From UBA1127 sp034422455 (GTDB taxonomy: Bacteria > Chloroflexota > Dehalococcoidia > Lucifugimonadales > UBA1127): a stretch of DNA of 64,000 nt. Positions 44,182-51,469 of the stretch are shown in pieces. Under the pieces are notes generated by a model. The model saw only the letters and a program-made list of their open reading frames with translations, was not told the origin of the DNA and did not search any database. Both the position numbers and the translations under genes were made by a program. The DNA lies in contig DAOUJQ010000008.1 of the NCBI GenBank assembly GCA_034422455.1, positions 1 to 64,000 of the forward strand, given 5' to 3'. How positions within the stretch are numbered: position 1 is the first letter of the stretch; each line of letters begins with the position of its first letter.

Positions 44182-45942
44182 ATGGCTGGCAAAGCACTGG
44201 TCAGGTTCTTGGCTTGGGCTCTTATTTCGGTCTTGCTCTTAGGACTTGTCACGGCCTGCGGGTCCGACGACGACGGAGATGACGCTGTGACAAGCGCCCC
44301 GGAGCCGGTCGCCGCGGAACCCACTGCAGCGCCGGCGGCGGACGAGCCCGCCATGGTGAAGCCCAAGGTCGACCGCGTGGTCATGGGCATCGGCTCACCC
44401 CGCGCGGAGACCCTGGAAATCAGCGAGATGAGCAGCGTCAACTGGCCCATCCGGCCGCCCTACGAGTACCTGCTCGGAATCGACCCCACGGGGGAGGAGG
44501 GCACGCCGCAGCTTGCCACATCCTGGAGCCTGGAGCCGGACGGCCAATCGTACCGGTTCCAGCTCCGCAAGGGCGTGCAGTTCCACAACGAATTCGGCGA
44601 GTTCACCGCCAAGGACGTGGTGTCTGCGTGGCAGCACATGGTCCGGGAGGAGTCCACCCACCGGCAGCGCCTCTTCTTCGTCGAACTTGTCGAGAACGTG
44701 GAGGTCGTCAACGACTACGAGGTCGTCTTCAGGAACGCCAACCCGGACTCCAACTTCCTCACGGCCCTGGGACAGCCTGAGGCGGGCATCGAGGTCTTCA
44801 GCACCGCCGACTTCGAGTCCCGGGGCGGCGTCTGGCCCAAGGGCGTCGACGACGAGGCCATGGCCGGCACCGGCCCCTACCGCCTCAAGGAGTGGCGCAC
44901 CAGCGAGGCCATCATCTTCGAGCGGGTGCCCTTCGACCACTGGCGGGTCAACCCGCACTTCCCAGAGTTCGAGTACCGCCTGATGGACGAGGCGTCCACG
45001 AGACTGGCGGCCCTGATCACCGGCGAAATCCACTTGGCCGACCTGCAGGCGGACCTGCGGGCGCAGGCCGTGGCCGACCACGGCATGGTGGGCCTCCAAA
45101 GCACCGCGCCGGGGCAGAACACCTTCGGCATCATGCTTGGGCCGTACGTGAACAAGGTCCTATTCGGCGAGGAGAACCTGCCCCCCGCCAGCCAGATATA
45201 CGTGCACCCGGATACGCCGCTGCTGGACGTGCGGGTGCGGCAGGCGCTCAACCACGCCATCGACCGGAACGCTCTGAACGAGTCGTTCATCGGCGGCGAG
45301 GGTCTGCCTATGTACAACACCTACATGCACCCCAGCCGCCCCGGATGGAACCAGGACTGGGTGACGCGCTTCCCGGAGGCTTACGGCTACAACCCGCAGA
45401 AGGCGCGGGACCTGCTGGCGGAAGCGGGCTACGGCCCCAACAACCCGCTGGAGCACACGGTGCAGTCGCGCACCTACCCCTACTTCCCGGCGGGCGGCGA
45501 CATGCAGGACGCCCTGTTCGGCTTCTACCGGGACGTAGGCATTGACGTGGACCTTGAGACCCTTGACGGCGCCACGCGGAGCGCCAGGGGCCGCGCCCTG
45601 GGATTTGAGAACGACTCCTACATCTACGTCACCAGCGTGCGGCAGTATCTCGGCTTCGCGGTGTTTAACTCGGCCAGCAACATCGGCGCCCGAGCGGGGC
45701 TGGAGTTGGTGGAGCCCTCCAACATCTTCGACAACGAGGTCCGGGTGACGGTGGAGCCGGACGCCCTGCACGCGGCATGGCTGAAGCTGGGCAACTACGC
45801 CTACGACAACTACATGAGCATGCCGTTGTTCTGGATCCCGTCCTTCGCGACGGCTGACCCGGACATCGTGTCCGGCTGGCAGTTCCCGGGGTCCATCACG
45901 GGCACCTACACGCACCCGGAGTACATCACGGCGACCCAATAG
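44182..45942 (+). CDS. ABC transporter solute-binding lipoprotein, family 5 (operon member)
   Basis: A 586-residue lipoprotein with lipobox LVTAC (Cys26), an Asp-rich spacer and Pro/Ala linker. The SBP_bac_5 core is clear (SLEPDGQSYRFQLRKGVQFHNEFG, MAGTGPYRLKEW and DTPLLDVRVRQALNHAIDRNALNES). It is more distant from the two paralogues at 25737-29593 than they are from each other. It follows the dehydrogenase by 40 bp in the Rieske 2 operon, so its ligand may be the substrate of that pathway. No permease adjoins. Confidence 0.92.
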   Translation: MAGKALVRFLAWALISVLLLGLVTACGSDDDGDDAVTSAPEPVAAEPTAAPAADEPAMVKPKVDRVVMGIGSPRAETLEISEMSSVNWPIRPPYEYLLGIDPTGEEGTPQLATSWSLEPDGQSYRFQLRKGVQFHNEFGEFTAKDVVSAWQHMVREESTHRQRLFFVELVENVEVVNDYEVVFRNANPDSNFLTALGQPEAGIEVFSTADFESRGGVWPKGVDDEAMAGTGPYRLKEWRTSEAIIFERVPFDHWRVNPHFPEFEYRLMDEASTRLAALITGEIHLADLQADLRAQAVADHGMVGLQSTAPGQNTFGIMLGPYVNKVLFGEENLPPASQIYVHPDTPLLDVRVRQALNHAIDRNALNESFIGGEGLPMYNTYMHPSRPGWNQDWVTRFPEAYGYNPQKARDLLAEAGYGPNNPLEHTVQSRTYPYFPAGGDMQDALFGFYRDVGIDVDLETLDGATRSARGRALGFENDSYIYVTSVRQYLGFAVFNSASNIGARAGLELVEPSNIFDNEVRVTVEPDALHAAWLKLGNYAYDNYMSMPLFWIPSFATADPDIVSGWQFPGSITGTYTHPEYITATQ

Positions 45943-45968
45943 GGCCTATGCCAAGCCGCGAGGGTAAT

Positions 45969-46004
45969 GCGCCGCCCTTCCGCCAGTGCGCGGAAGGGCG
46001 GCGC
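45969..46004 (+). terminator. Terminator of the Rieske 2 operon
   Basis: Perfect 15-bp arms GCGCCGCCCTTCCGC/GCGGAAGGGCGGCGC with a 6-nt loop, 27 nt after the stop codon of the solute-binding gene. The T tract is weak. Confidence 0.7.
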
Positions 46005-46032
46005 GCGTTGACGGAGGCCAGGGCCGCCCGTG

Positions 46033-46185
46033 ATGACCGCTCCCGGCGCAAGGAAGACCGTCGTCCTCCTCACGCTCCCAAGCCAGACGCGGCGCGTGCG
46101 CATGGTCTTTGGTGAAATCGACGGCGAGTGGAAGGTCACCGAGGACAAGCGGCTGAAGTGTAGGGCTCACCCTCGCAGCGCTTAG
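46033..46185 (+). pseudogene. Short open frame, possible remnant of an NTF2-like lipoprotein
   Basis: A 50-codon frame without a ribosome site, directly after the terminator. Its RRVRMVFGEIDGEWKVTEDKRL resembles the C-terminal beta hairpin of the lipoprotein at 40523 (VFIYEEFDGEWLLTYAEDQ). This suggests a decayed copy of that kind of domain, but the match is short. Confidence 0.3.
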
Positions 46186-46206
46186 GGGCCGGACCCTGCG
46201 GAGCGG

Positions 46207-47490
46207 CTAGTCCACCACCCGCTGGAACGCCCGCTGGAAGCGCGGGCCCACGTCCGCCAGCTCTTCCGCTGAGGCGTAGCTCAGCGCCAGCCGGATGTGC
46301 GACGTGTCCGCCTCCTCGCGGCCCGCGTAGAAGTTGGAGCCCGCTGCGAACAGGACGCCCTCGACTGCCGCCTCCCGCATGAACTCCTGCGTGGTCGTCC
46401 CGATGCACTCGCCCCACAGGAAGAAGCCGCCCTTGGGGTCCGTGAAGCGCAGGTACGGCTCGCAGTGCTCCCGCAGCGAGTTGGCCAGCGTCTCGCTCTT
46501 GCGGCGGTAGATGTCCCGCAGCATGTCGACGTGCGGCTCCAGCTCACCGCTGCCGACGTAGAGGGCCAGAGCGCGGTGCAGCAGCGGGCTGCCGCCCATG
46601 TCGAACCGGACGCGGCCCACGGACTCGATCACCGGCAGCCGCGCCTGGATCCAGCCGACGCGCAGGCCCGTCGCGATGACCTTGCTGAAGCTGCCCACCT
46701 GGATGACGCCGTGCCCGTCGGCGATGGCGTACAGCGAGGGCGGCGGCGGTTCGTCGAAGTAGAGCTCCGTGTAGGCCATGTCCTCCAGCAGAAAGACGCG
46801 GTGGCGGGCGCAGACCTCCACCAGCTTCTCCCGAACGGCCAGCGACATGTTGGCGCCCGTGGGGTTGTGGTGGTCCGGCACCGTGTACAGCAGCTTGGCC
46901 CGCACCCCCTCGGCCTCCAGCCGCTGGAGCGCCTCCTCCACCCGGTCGGCGTAGCCGTCGTCCTCGCCCAGTTCCGCCTCCACGATCTCGCAGAGGTGGC
47001 CGCGAATGGTCCGCAGCGAGCCCGCGAAGTTCGGCCGTTCGACGACGCACACGTCGCCGGGGTTGAGGAAGGTGTCGCATACCGCGTCGATGCCGCCGGA
47101 GCTCCCGTGGGTGACGAGGAAGTTCTCGACGCCAAGCTGCACGCCCTGGATGCGGCCCTGCCGGTCGGCGAGCACCTGCCGCAGGTCCTCGAAGCCGAAG
47201 ATGCCGCCGTAGCGGAGCGCCGGCTCGGAGGTGGTCTCGAAGACGCGGTTGATGGCCGCCTGCAGGCCGGACACCGGCAGCGAGTCCGGGTCCGGGATGC
47301 CGCCGCCAAGGTTGATCGGCGCCCGGTGGTCGGTCGTGGAGAAGACGATGGAGCGCCCCTGCGTCCCCGCCTCCGTCGGGCTGATGGCCGGCAGCACGGC
47401 CGCCGACCGGGCGAGCAGCTCGGTCACGTCCTGCCCTTCCCAGTGCTTGGCGGCAATGTCGGCCTTGGTGCTGACGTGCGTCTGGGCCAT
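46207..47490 (-). CDS. PLP-dependent aminotransferase class I/II (2-aminoadipate/MocR-catalytic-domain type)
   Basis: A 427-residue fold-type I aminotransferase. It has PINLGGGIPDPDSLPVSGL (family opening), LRYGGIFGFEDLRQVLADRQ, the PLP-phosphate region THGSSGGIDAVCDTFLNPGD, VPDHHNPTGANMS with the conserved NPTG, LEDMAYTELYF, the Schiff-base Lys270 in VGSFSKVIATGLRVGW and the substrate Arg in HIRLALSY. There is no N-terminal GntR domain. This resembles LysN-type 2-aminoadipate aminotransferases; the exact substrate is unknown. It is divergent from the class II aldolase gene. Confidence 0.9.
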   Translation of the reverse strand: MAQTHVSTKADIAAKHWEGQDVTELLARSAAVLPAISPTEAGTQGRSIVFSTTDHRAPINLGGGIPDPDSLPVSGLQAAINRVFETTSEPALRYGGIFGFEDLRQVLADRQGRIQGVQLGVENFLVTHGSSGGIDAVCDTFLNPGDVCVVERPNFAGSLRTIRGHLCEIVEAELGEDDGYADRVEEALQRLEAEGVRAKLLYTVPDHHNPTGANMSLAVREKLVEVCARHRVFLLEDMAYTELYFDEPPPPSLYAIADGHGVIQVGSFSKVIATGLRVGWIQARLPVIESVGRVRFDMGGSPLLHRALALYVGSGELEPHVDMLRDIYRRKSETLANSLREHCEPYLRFTDPKGGFFLWGECIGTTTQEFMREAAVEGVLFAAGSNFYAGREEADTSHIRLALSYASAEELADVGPRFQRAFQRVVD

Positions 47491-47557
47491 AGCGACACTC
47501 CTGACTTCTCTCTATAGCTACAGTCTACGAAAAACGTCGCCTTATGTCGATGCGCGC

Positions 47558-47606
47558 GGCCCCCTCCGTTCGTCCTGAGGGAAATCGAAGGATGACCGGA
47601 GGGGCC
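47558..47606. repeat. REP-like palindrome upstream of the class II aldolase
   Basis: Arms GGCCCCCTCCG and CGGAGGGGCC with a bulge, enclosing TCCTGAGGGAAATCGAAGGA, the same core as the other REP-like elements. It lies in the divergent gap between the aminotransferase and aldolase genes. Confidence 0.6.
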
Positions 47607-47675
47607 CCGTCCTTGCCGTCCACGCCGCAAGCCTTCATAATCGCCGCATCGCCACACACAAAGGAGACTCGACCT

Positions 47676-48362
47676 ATGGCTACCGCCAAGCTCTCGGAGT
47701 ACCGGAAGGTCATCGCGGACGCCGCGGCCCGGCTGGTGCAGTCCGGCATCCTGACCAAGAGCAACCACGGCAACATCAGCGCGAAGATCCCCGGCTCCGA
47801 CACCTTCCTGCTGACGTCCGTCAGCAATCTCGGGCAGATCACCATGGAGAACATCGGCCTCTTTGACCTGGACAACAACCTGCTGGACGGCTCCGTCATG
47901 CCCGTCAGCGCGGAGATCATCCCCATGCACGGCATCGTCTACAAGACGCGCCCGGAGGCCGGCGGGGCCCTCCACACCCACTCGCCCTACGCGACCGCCT
48001 TTGCCGTCGCCAGCCGCGCGCTGCCCGTGTCCTACGAGCCGATGGTGCGGTTCGGCATGGCGGAGGGCGTGCCCATCGCGAGCTACGGGCCGCGCGGCTC
48101 GCAGGAGTCGGTGGACAACATCGAGCACGTTCTGAACGGCGTGGACAACCTGCGGGGCATCCTGCTGGAGAACCACGGCGTGCTCACCTTCGGGGCGGAC
48201 GTGCCCTCGGCCGTCGACGCGAACCTCGTCCTGGAGGAGTGCGCGGAGATCATCCTCTACGCGTACTCGCTCGGCGGGCCGAAGGAGATCCCGGTCGACA
48301 TGCGCGTCGCGGCCCAGCAGCGCGCGCAGTCCTTCGCCGCCGTCGGCGAGCGGCGGGCCTAG
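47676..48362 (+). CDS. Class II aldolase/adducin-family protein
   Basis: A 228-residue zinc enzyme related to L-fuculose-1-phosphate aldolase. SNHGNISAK near residue 30 is the phosphate-binding loop region, E80 in SAEIIPMH is the catalytic acid, and zinc ligands are His100 and His102 (LHTHSPYATAF) and His167 (LENHGVLTFG). The ATG at 47676 has AAGGAG 9 nt upstream; the frame extends to 47544 through a REP element, which is not coding. Such enzymes split or decarboxylate hydroxy-acid or sugar phosphates; the substrate is unknown. Confidence 0.9.
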   Translation: MATAKLSEYRKVIADAAARLVQSGILTKSNHGNISAKIPGSDTFLLTSVSNLGQITMENIGLFDLDNNLLDGSVMPVSAEIIPMHGIVYKTRPEAGGALHTHSPYATAFAVASRALPVSYEPMVRFGMAEGVPIASYGPRGSQESVDNIEHVLNGVDNLRGILLENHGVLTFGADVPSAVDANLVLEECAEIILYAYSLGGPKEIPVDMRVAAQQRAQSFAAVGERRA

Positions 48363-48367
48363 CCCCT

Positions 48368-48446
48368 GCCGTTCACCCTGAGCCTGTCGAAGGGTCACCC
48401 TGACCGCGTCCTGAGCATGACGAAGGGGCCTGTCGAAGGGTCCACC
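48368..48446. repeat. REP-like repeat, CCTGAG..TCGAAGGG family, double copy
   Basis: Two back-to-back units: GTTCACCCTGAGCCTGTCGAAGGG-type core, then TCCTGAGCATGACGAAGGGG and TGTCGAAGGG. Same family as at 18213, 19534, 47558 and 48606. Confidence 0.7.
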
Positions 48447-48454
48447 ACACCCTC

Positions 48455-48474
48455 ATACCGGCGGATGCCGGTAT
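48455..48474. repeat. REP-like palindrome, ATACCGGC type
   Basis: Perfect 8-bp arms ATACCGGC/GCCGGTAT with a 4-nt loop (GGAT), followed by CCAGAA. A second palindrome family, seen once in the window. Confidence 0.6.
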
Positions 48475-48525
48475 CCAGAAACCCCACGTCCAACTGTGCT
48501 CGCAACCCCCACCCCCAACCCCGTC

Positions 48526-48545
48526 GTTCCTGCGAAGGCAGGAAC
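48526..48545. repeat. REP-like palindrome, GTTCCTGC type
   Basis: Perfect 8-bp arms GTTCCTGC/GCAGGAAC with a GAAG loop, followed by CCAGA as in the previous element. A third palindrome family. Confidence 0.6.
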
Positions 48546-48605
48546 CCAGAGGGGCGGGGCCGGGTGGGGCACGCCCACCTGGACCCCGTCCTCTATGCCG
48601 CCCAC

Positions 48606-48665
48606 ACCCGTTCGCCCTGAGCTTGTCGAAGGGTCGCCCTGACCGCGTCCTGAGGCTCTCGAAGG
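48606..48665. repeat. REP-like repeat, CCTGAG..TCGAAGGG family
   Basis: Reads GTTCGCCCTGAGCTTGTCG and AAGGGTC, then a second unit TCCTGAGGCTCTCGAAGG. Closely matches the copy at 48368, including the shared CCTGACCGCGTCCTGAG segment, so the two probably arose by local duplication. Confidence 0.7.
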
Positions 48666-48758
48666 AGCCCCTTGAAGTGCCTGCCACGCACCCCTCGCGC
48701 CAACAACCCGGCATCGGCTACCCTCTTCCATGAACACCATGCGAAAGGAAGGGGAGCC

Positions 48759-48893
48759 ATGGGAAACGCTGGAAAAGACATCACGCAAGAGACCGTGGAC
48801 TTCCTCCGGCGCCTCGTCTTCATCGACGACCGTCTCCGCTGCGGCGAGTCAAGGCCGGGATTCGCTTCCCCCCGGGTAAAATTCGCTTTGTAG
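48759..48893 (+). pseudogene. Small ORF ending inside an inverted repeat, possibly truncated gene
   Basis: 44 codons starting MGNAGKDITQETVDFLRRLVFIDDRL, with a good ribosome site (GGAAGGGGAG) before the ATG. The frame changes character after about residue 30 and stops within the left arm of the hairpin at 48881. It looks like the 5' end of a gene cut off by the element; a genuine small protein is the alternative. I do not recognise a family. Confidence 0.35.
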
Positions 48894-48925
48894 CTGAAAC
48901 GTGCCACAACAGCTACAAAGCGAAT
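48881..48925. repeat. Perfect 16-bp inverted repeat
   Basis: Arms ATTCGCTTTGTAGCTG and CAGCTACAAAGCGAAT, 13-nt loop. No T tract follows, so it is not a typical terminator. Base composition is lower in GC than the flanks. It could be a small mobile palindromic element, an operator or a structured RNA. Confidence 0.65.
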
Positions 48926-49083
48926 AGCAAGACGAATCGGCGCCCGGACGACCATACAGACATGGGGTAACCGCCAGTGAAGGAAGAAGCGACACGGACG
49001 CAGGGGCCGTTTGCCCTCACCATGAGCCTCTGATACACTCGCCGAGCCGTAAGGGAAACACTTCCGCTCAGGAGGATTTGCAG

Positions 49084-49713
49084 ATGATCTATGAAATGCG
49101 ACGGTACACCCTACATCCGGGCAAGACGGGCGAGTGGGTCAAGGCCTTCTGCGACGCCTACGAGGTCCGCGCCCAGTACTCACCCCTCGGCGCCCTCTTT
49201 CAGACAGAGATCGGCCCCCTGAACGAGGTCATCCACATCTGGCCGTACGAGAGCCTCCAGCACCGGGCCGACACCCGCGCCGCCGCGGCCAAGGACTCCA
49301 GCGGCAGGTGGCCTCCGTCCTCCGCCGTCCACTGCCTCGCCACCCAGGAGACCGACATCCTCGACCCCATCCCCGGCATGGCACCCTGGGACGGGACCCC
49401 GCAGGAGTGGGGCGGTGTCTACGAGTTGCGCCAGTACACCTACGCTCCCGGCGCACTCCGAGACGTCACGAAGGCCTTCAGCGAGGCGCTGCCCGGCCGC
49501 AACGAGATCTACCCGGTCGCGGGCATCTTCACCTCCCAGCTCGGCAATATGAACCGCCTCTACCAGCTCTTCCCCTACAAGAGCTGGGACCACCGGGACG
49601 AGGTCCGCAAAGTCTACCTCGAGTCGGGCGTCTGGCCGCCGCACTCGGACGCCCGCCCGCAGCACCAGCTCGTCCGCCACATGCTCCCCGCGGCCTGCTC
49701 CACGCTGCACTAG
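49084..49713 (+). CDS. NIPSNAP-family protein
   Basis: A 209-residue protein of two NIPSNAP (dimeric alpha-beta barrel) repeats: MIYEMRRYTLHPGKTGEWVKAF..VIHIWPYESLQHRADTRAA at the N terminus and VYELRQYTYAPGALRDVTKAF..LYQLFPYKSWDHRDEVRK in the second half. The start ATG 49084 has AGGAGG 8 nt upstream. NIPSNAP proteins are small cytosolic proteins of uncertain role, often near oxidoreductase genes. A perfect terminator follows. Confidence 0.9.
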   Translation: MIYEMRRYTLHPGKTGEWVKAFCDAYEVRAQYSPLGALFQTEIGPLNEVIHIWPYESLQHRADTRAAAAKDSSGRWPPSSAVHCLATQETDILDPIPGMAPWDGTPQEWGGVYELRQYTYAPGALRDVTKAFSEALPGRNEIYPVAGIFTSQLGNMNRLYQLFPYKSWDHRDEVRKVYLESGVWPPHSDARPQHQLVRHMLPAACSTLH

Positions 49714-49737
49714 GCACTGGCATCAACCGAACGACGG

Positions 49738-49771
49738 AGAAGGGCGGGAGGTTTAGTCCTCCCGCCCTTCT
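49738..49771 (+). terminator. Terminator after the NIPSNAP gene
   Basis: Perfect 14-bp arms AGAAGGGCGGGAGG/CCTCCCGCCCTTCT with a 6-nt loop, then GTTGTATT. It is 25 nt past the stop codon and can also serve the toxin gene arriving from the right. Confidence 0.85.
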
Positions 49772-49809
49772 GTTGTATTATTCCGACCAACCGGCCCTGT
49801 CTGAATCTC

Positions 49810-50142
49810 CTACTCCAGCGCAAGAAACCCCCGGCTGTCATCGTCAACAAAGGCTGCAATGTCCTCATGCAGTCGCTGAACCAACTCCCCCACCACAGCT
49901 GTGGAGCAATTCCCAAGGGAAATCCATAAAACCTTGGGTGGGTGGCTGAAGCCCTCGCTGAGCCAGCGATAGTCCTCGTCCTTGGTGAGAATGATGAGGT
50001 TTCTCTCCCGGGCATATAGCCAAATTGCCGAGTCGGGCGCGCCCCTGAGGCCGAGGTCGCTGACATGGACGGACTGGGGAAAGAGATCCCTCAGAATGTG
50101 GATGAGGTTGTGAGAAAGGTTCTCGTCGATGAGCAATCTCAC
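49810..50142 (-). CDS. DUF5615 PIN-like protein, probable toxin
   Basis: A 110-residue protein from a GTG at 50142 that overlaps the DUF433 stop codon (GTGA). It opens with the VRLLIDENLSHNLIHILRD motif (conserved Asp-Glu-Asn), then HVSDLGLRGAPDSAIWLYARERNLIILTKDEDY; the acidic residues form the PIN/Mut7-C-like metal site. The DUF5615 family is paired with DUF433 in many genomes and predicted to be an RNase toxin. The longer frame to 50217 is only the overlap with the antitoxin gene. Confidence 0.85.
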   Translation of the reverse strand: MRLLIDENLSHNLIHILRDLFPQSVHVSDLGLRGAPDSAIWLYARERNLIILTKDEDYRWLSEGFSHPPKVLWISLGNCSTAVVGELVQRLHEDIAAFVDDDSRGFLALE

Positions 50143-50375
50143 TGCGTTGGCTGGTAGGAGACGCTGCGCTCGCGGGCAGCTGCGAACGCGAAGCAGGCAC
50201 GGATGTCGTCCGGGCAAAGGTCCGGAAAATCGGCGAGAACTTCATCCACTGTCATGCCGGCCGCCAAGTATTCCAGAACGTCGCCCACCGTGATGCGCAT
50301 TCCCCGAATGCACGGTTTACCGAAGCGCTTGTCGGGTTCTATGGTGATGATCTTGGTGTAGTCAATCTGGGACAT
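50139..50375 (-). CDS. DUF433 protein, probable antitoxin
   Basis: A 78-residue DUF433 protein: IITIEPDKRFGKPCIRGMRITVGDVLEYLAAGMTVDEVLADFPDLCPDDIRACFAFAAARE, the full family pattern (a winged-helix-like DNA-binding fold). It precedes the DUF5615 toxin with a 4-bp overlap, as in other pairs of this type. AGAGGAG lies before the ATG. It likely neutralises the toxin and represses the operon. Confidence 0.88.
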   Translation of the reverse strand: MSQIDYTKIITIEPDKRFGKPCIRGMRITVGDVLEYLAAGMTVDEVLADFPDLCPDDIRACFAFAAARERSVSYQPTQ

Positions 50376-50401
50376 GGCCGTTCTCCTCTAATCGCTATGC
50401 A

Positions 50402-50431
50402 ATTGTATCATGCGCCGCCCCGGCGCGTCAG
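50402..50431 (-). promoter_or_regulatory. Candidate promoter of the DUF433-DUF5615 operon
   Basis: On the minus strand: CTGACG (50431-50426), 18-nt spacer, TACAAT (50407-50402), 27 bp before the antitoxin start. Confidence 0.4.
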
Positions 50432-50491
50432 GACGGCCCTCTCTGTCACCCTCGCATTGCGCCGCCGTAGGGCTGCCGGTACCCTCTCCCC

Positions 50492-51469
50492 ATGGACATG
50501 CGGGTCTACGTGCTCCGCCGGCTGCTGCAGGGCCTGCTCACGCTGTTGCTGGTCTCCATCGCCGTCTTCGCGGCGCTGCGCGCAGCCCCCAGCGACGCGG
50601 CTGAGATCATCGCGGCGGGCGGCGCCGGCGCAGAGGCGGCGGCCCAGGCCGGGTCCGACGAGGACCGTGCAGCCCTTCGGGCGTCGTTGGGGCTCGACCG
50701 GCCCCTCTGGCGGCAATACGTCTCCTGGGCCGTCGACATGGCCACGCTGGACTGGGGAGACTCCTTCGTCACCGGCAGGAGCGTCTGGAGCGAGTTCCTG
50801 AACAGGCTGCCTGTGACCCTGCAGCTGAGTCTCATGGGCATCGCCGCGGCGCTCGTCCTCGGCATACCGATGGGCGTCGTGGCCGCGCTGCGGCAGGACA
50901 CGTGGGTCGACTACACCGTGCGCGTCTTCGCGCTGGCGGGCGTCTCGGTGCCCCACTTCTGGCTCGCGACGCTGGTGCTCCTTGCCGGGGTGCGTTTCTT
51001 CACGTGGAGCCCGCCGACAGGCTACCAATCGCCCGCCGACGAGCCTTGGGGGAACCTGTCGCAGTTCATCTGGCCCGCGCTGGTGCTGGGGTACTCCGGC
51101 GCTGGGCTCCTCACGCGCATGACCCGCTACACCGTCCTTGAGGTCATGCGGCAGGAGTACGTCCGCACGGCGTGGGCCAAGGGCCTCCTCCCCGGAGTGA
51201 TCGTGCGGCGGCACATCCTGCGCAACGCGCTCCTGCCCGTCATCACCGTCGCCGGCATCGCCTTCGCCACGCTGGTCAGCGGGTCGGTGGTGCTGGAGCA
51301 CGTCTTCACCCTGCCGGGCACCGGCCTCTACCTGCTGGACGCCGTCAAGTTCCGCGACTACGCCGTCGTGCAGCCGGTCATCGTCTTCTTCGCCGCCTGG
51401 GTGGTGCTGGTGAACCTCGCCGTCGACATGCTGTACACCTGGCTCAACCCGCAGGTGCGCTATGGGTAG
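50492..51469 (+). CDS. ABC transporter permease, DppB/OppB type
   Basis: A 325-residue inner-membrane permease with about six membrane segments. It begins MRVYVLRRLLQGLLTLLLVSIAVFAALRAAPSDAAE, the standard DppB start, carries LGLDRPLWRQYVSW and the periplasmic loop, and has the cytosolic EAA motif in VMRQEYVRTAWAKGLLPGVIVRRHILRNALLPVIT, the contact to the ATPase. It overlaps the DppC-like gene by 8 bp. With a family-5 binding protein and two ATPases it would import peptides, nickel or similar; none of those partners is adjacent here. Confidence 0.92.
   Translation: MDMRVYVLRRLLQGLLTLLLVSIAVFAALRAAPSDAAEIIAAGGAGAEAAAQAGSDEDRAALRASLGLDRPLWRQYVSWAVDMATLDWGDSFVTGRSVWSEFLNRLPVTLQLSLMGIAAALVLGIPMGVVAALRQDTWVDYTVRVFALAGVSVPHFWLATLVLLAGVRFFTWSPPTGYQSPADEPWGNLSQFIWPALVLGYSGAGLLTRMTRYTVLEVMRQEYVRTAWAKGLLPGVIVRRHILRNALLPVITVAGIAFATLVSGSVVLEHVFTLPGTGLYLLDAVKFRDYAVVQPVIVFFAAWVVLVNLAVDMLYTWLNPQVRYG

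Larger units (their letters stand above)
48363..49083. other. Repeat-rich intergenic region
   Basis: Over 700 bp between the aldolase and NIPSNAP genes. It is packed with palindromic repeats of three families (48368-48446, 48455-48474, 48526-48545, 48606-48665), a truncated-looking small ORF (48759-48893) and a perfect 16-bp inverted repeat (48881-48925). The rest shows no coding signal. Confidence 0.6.
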
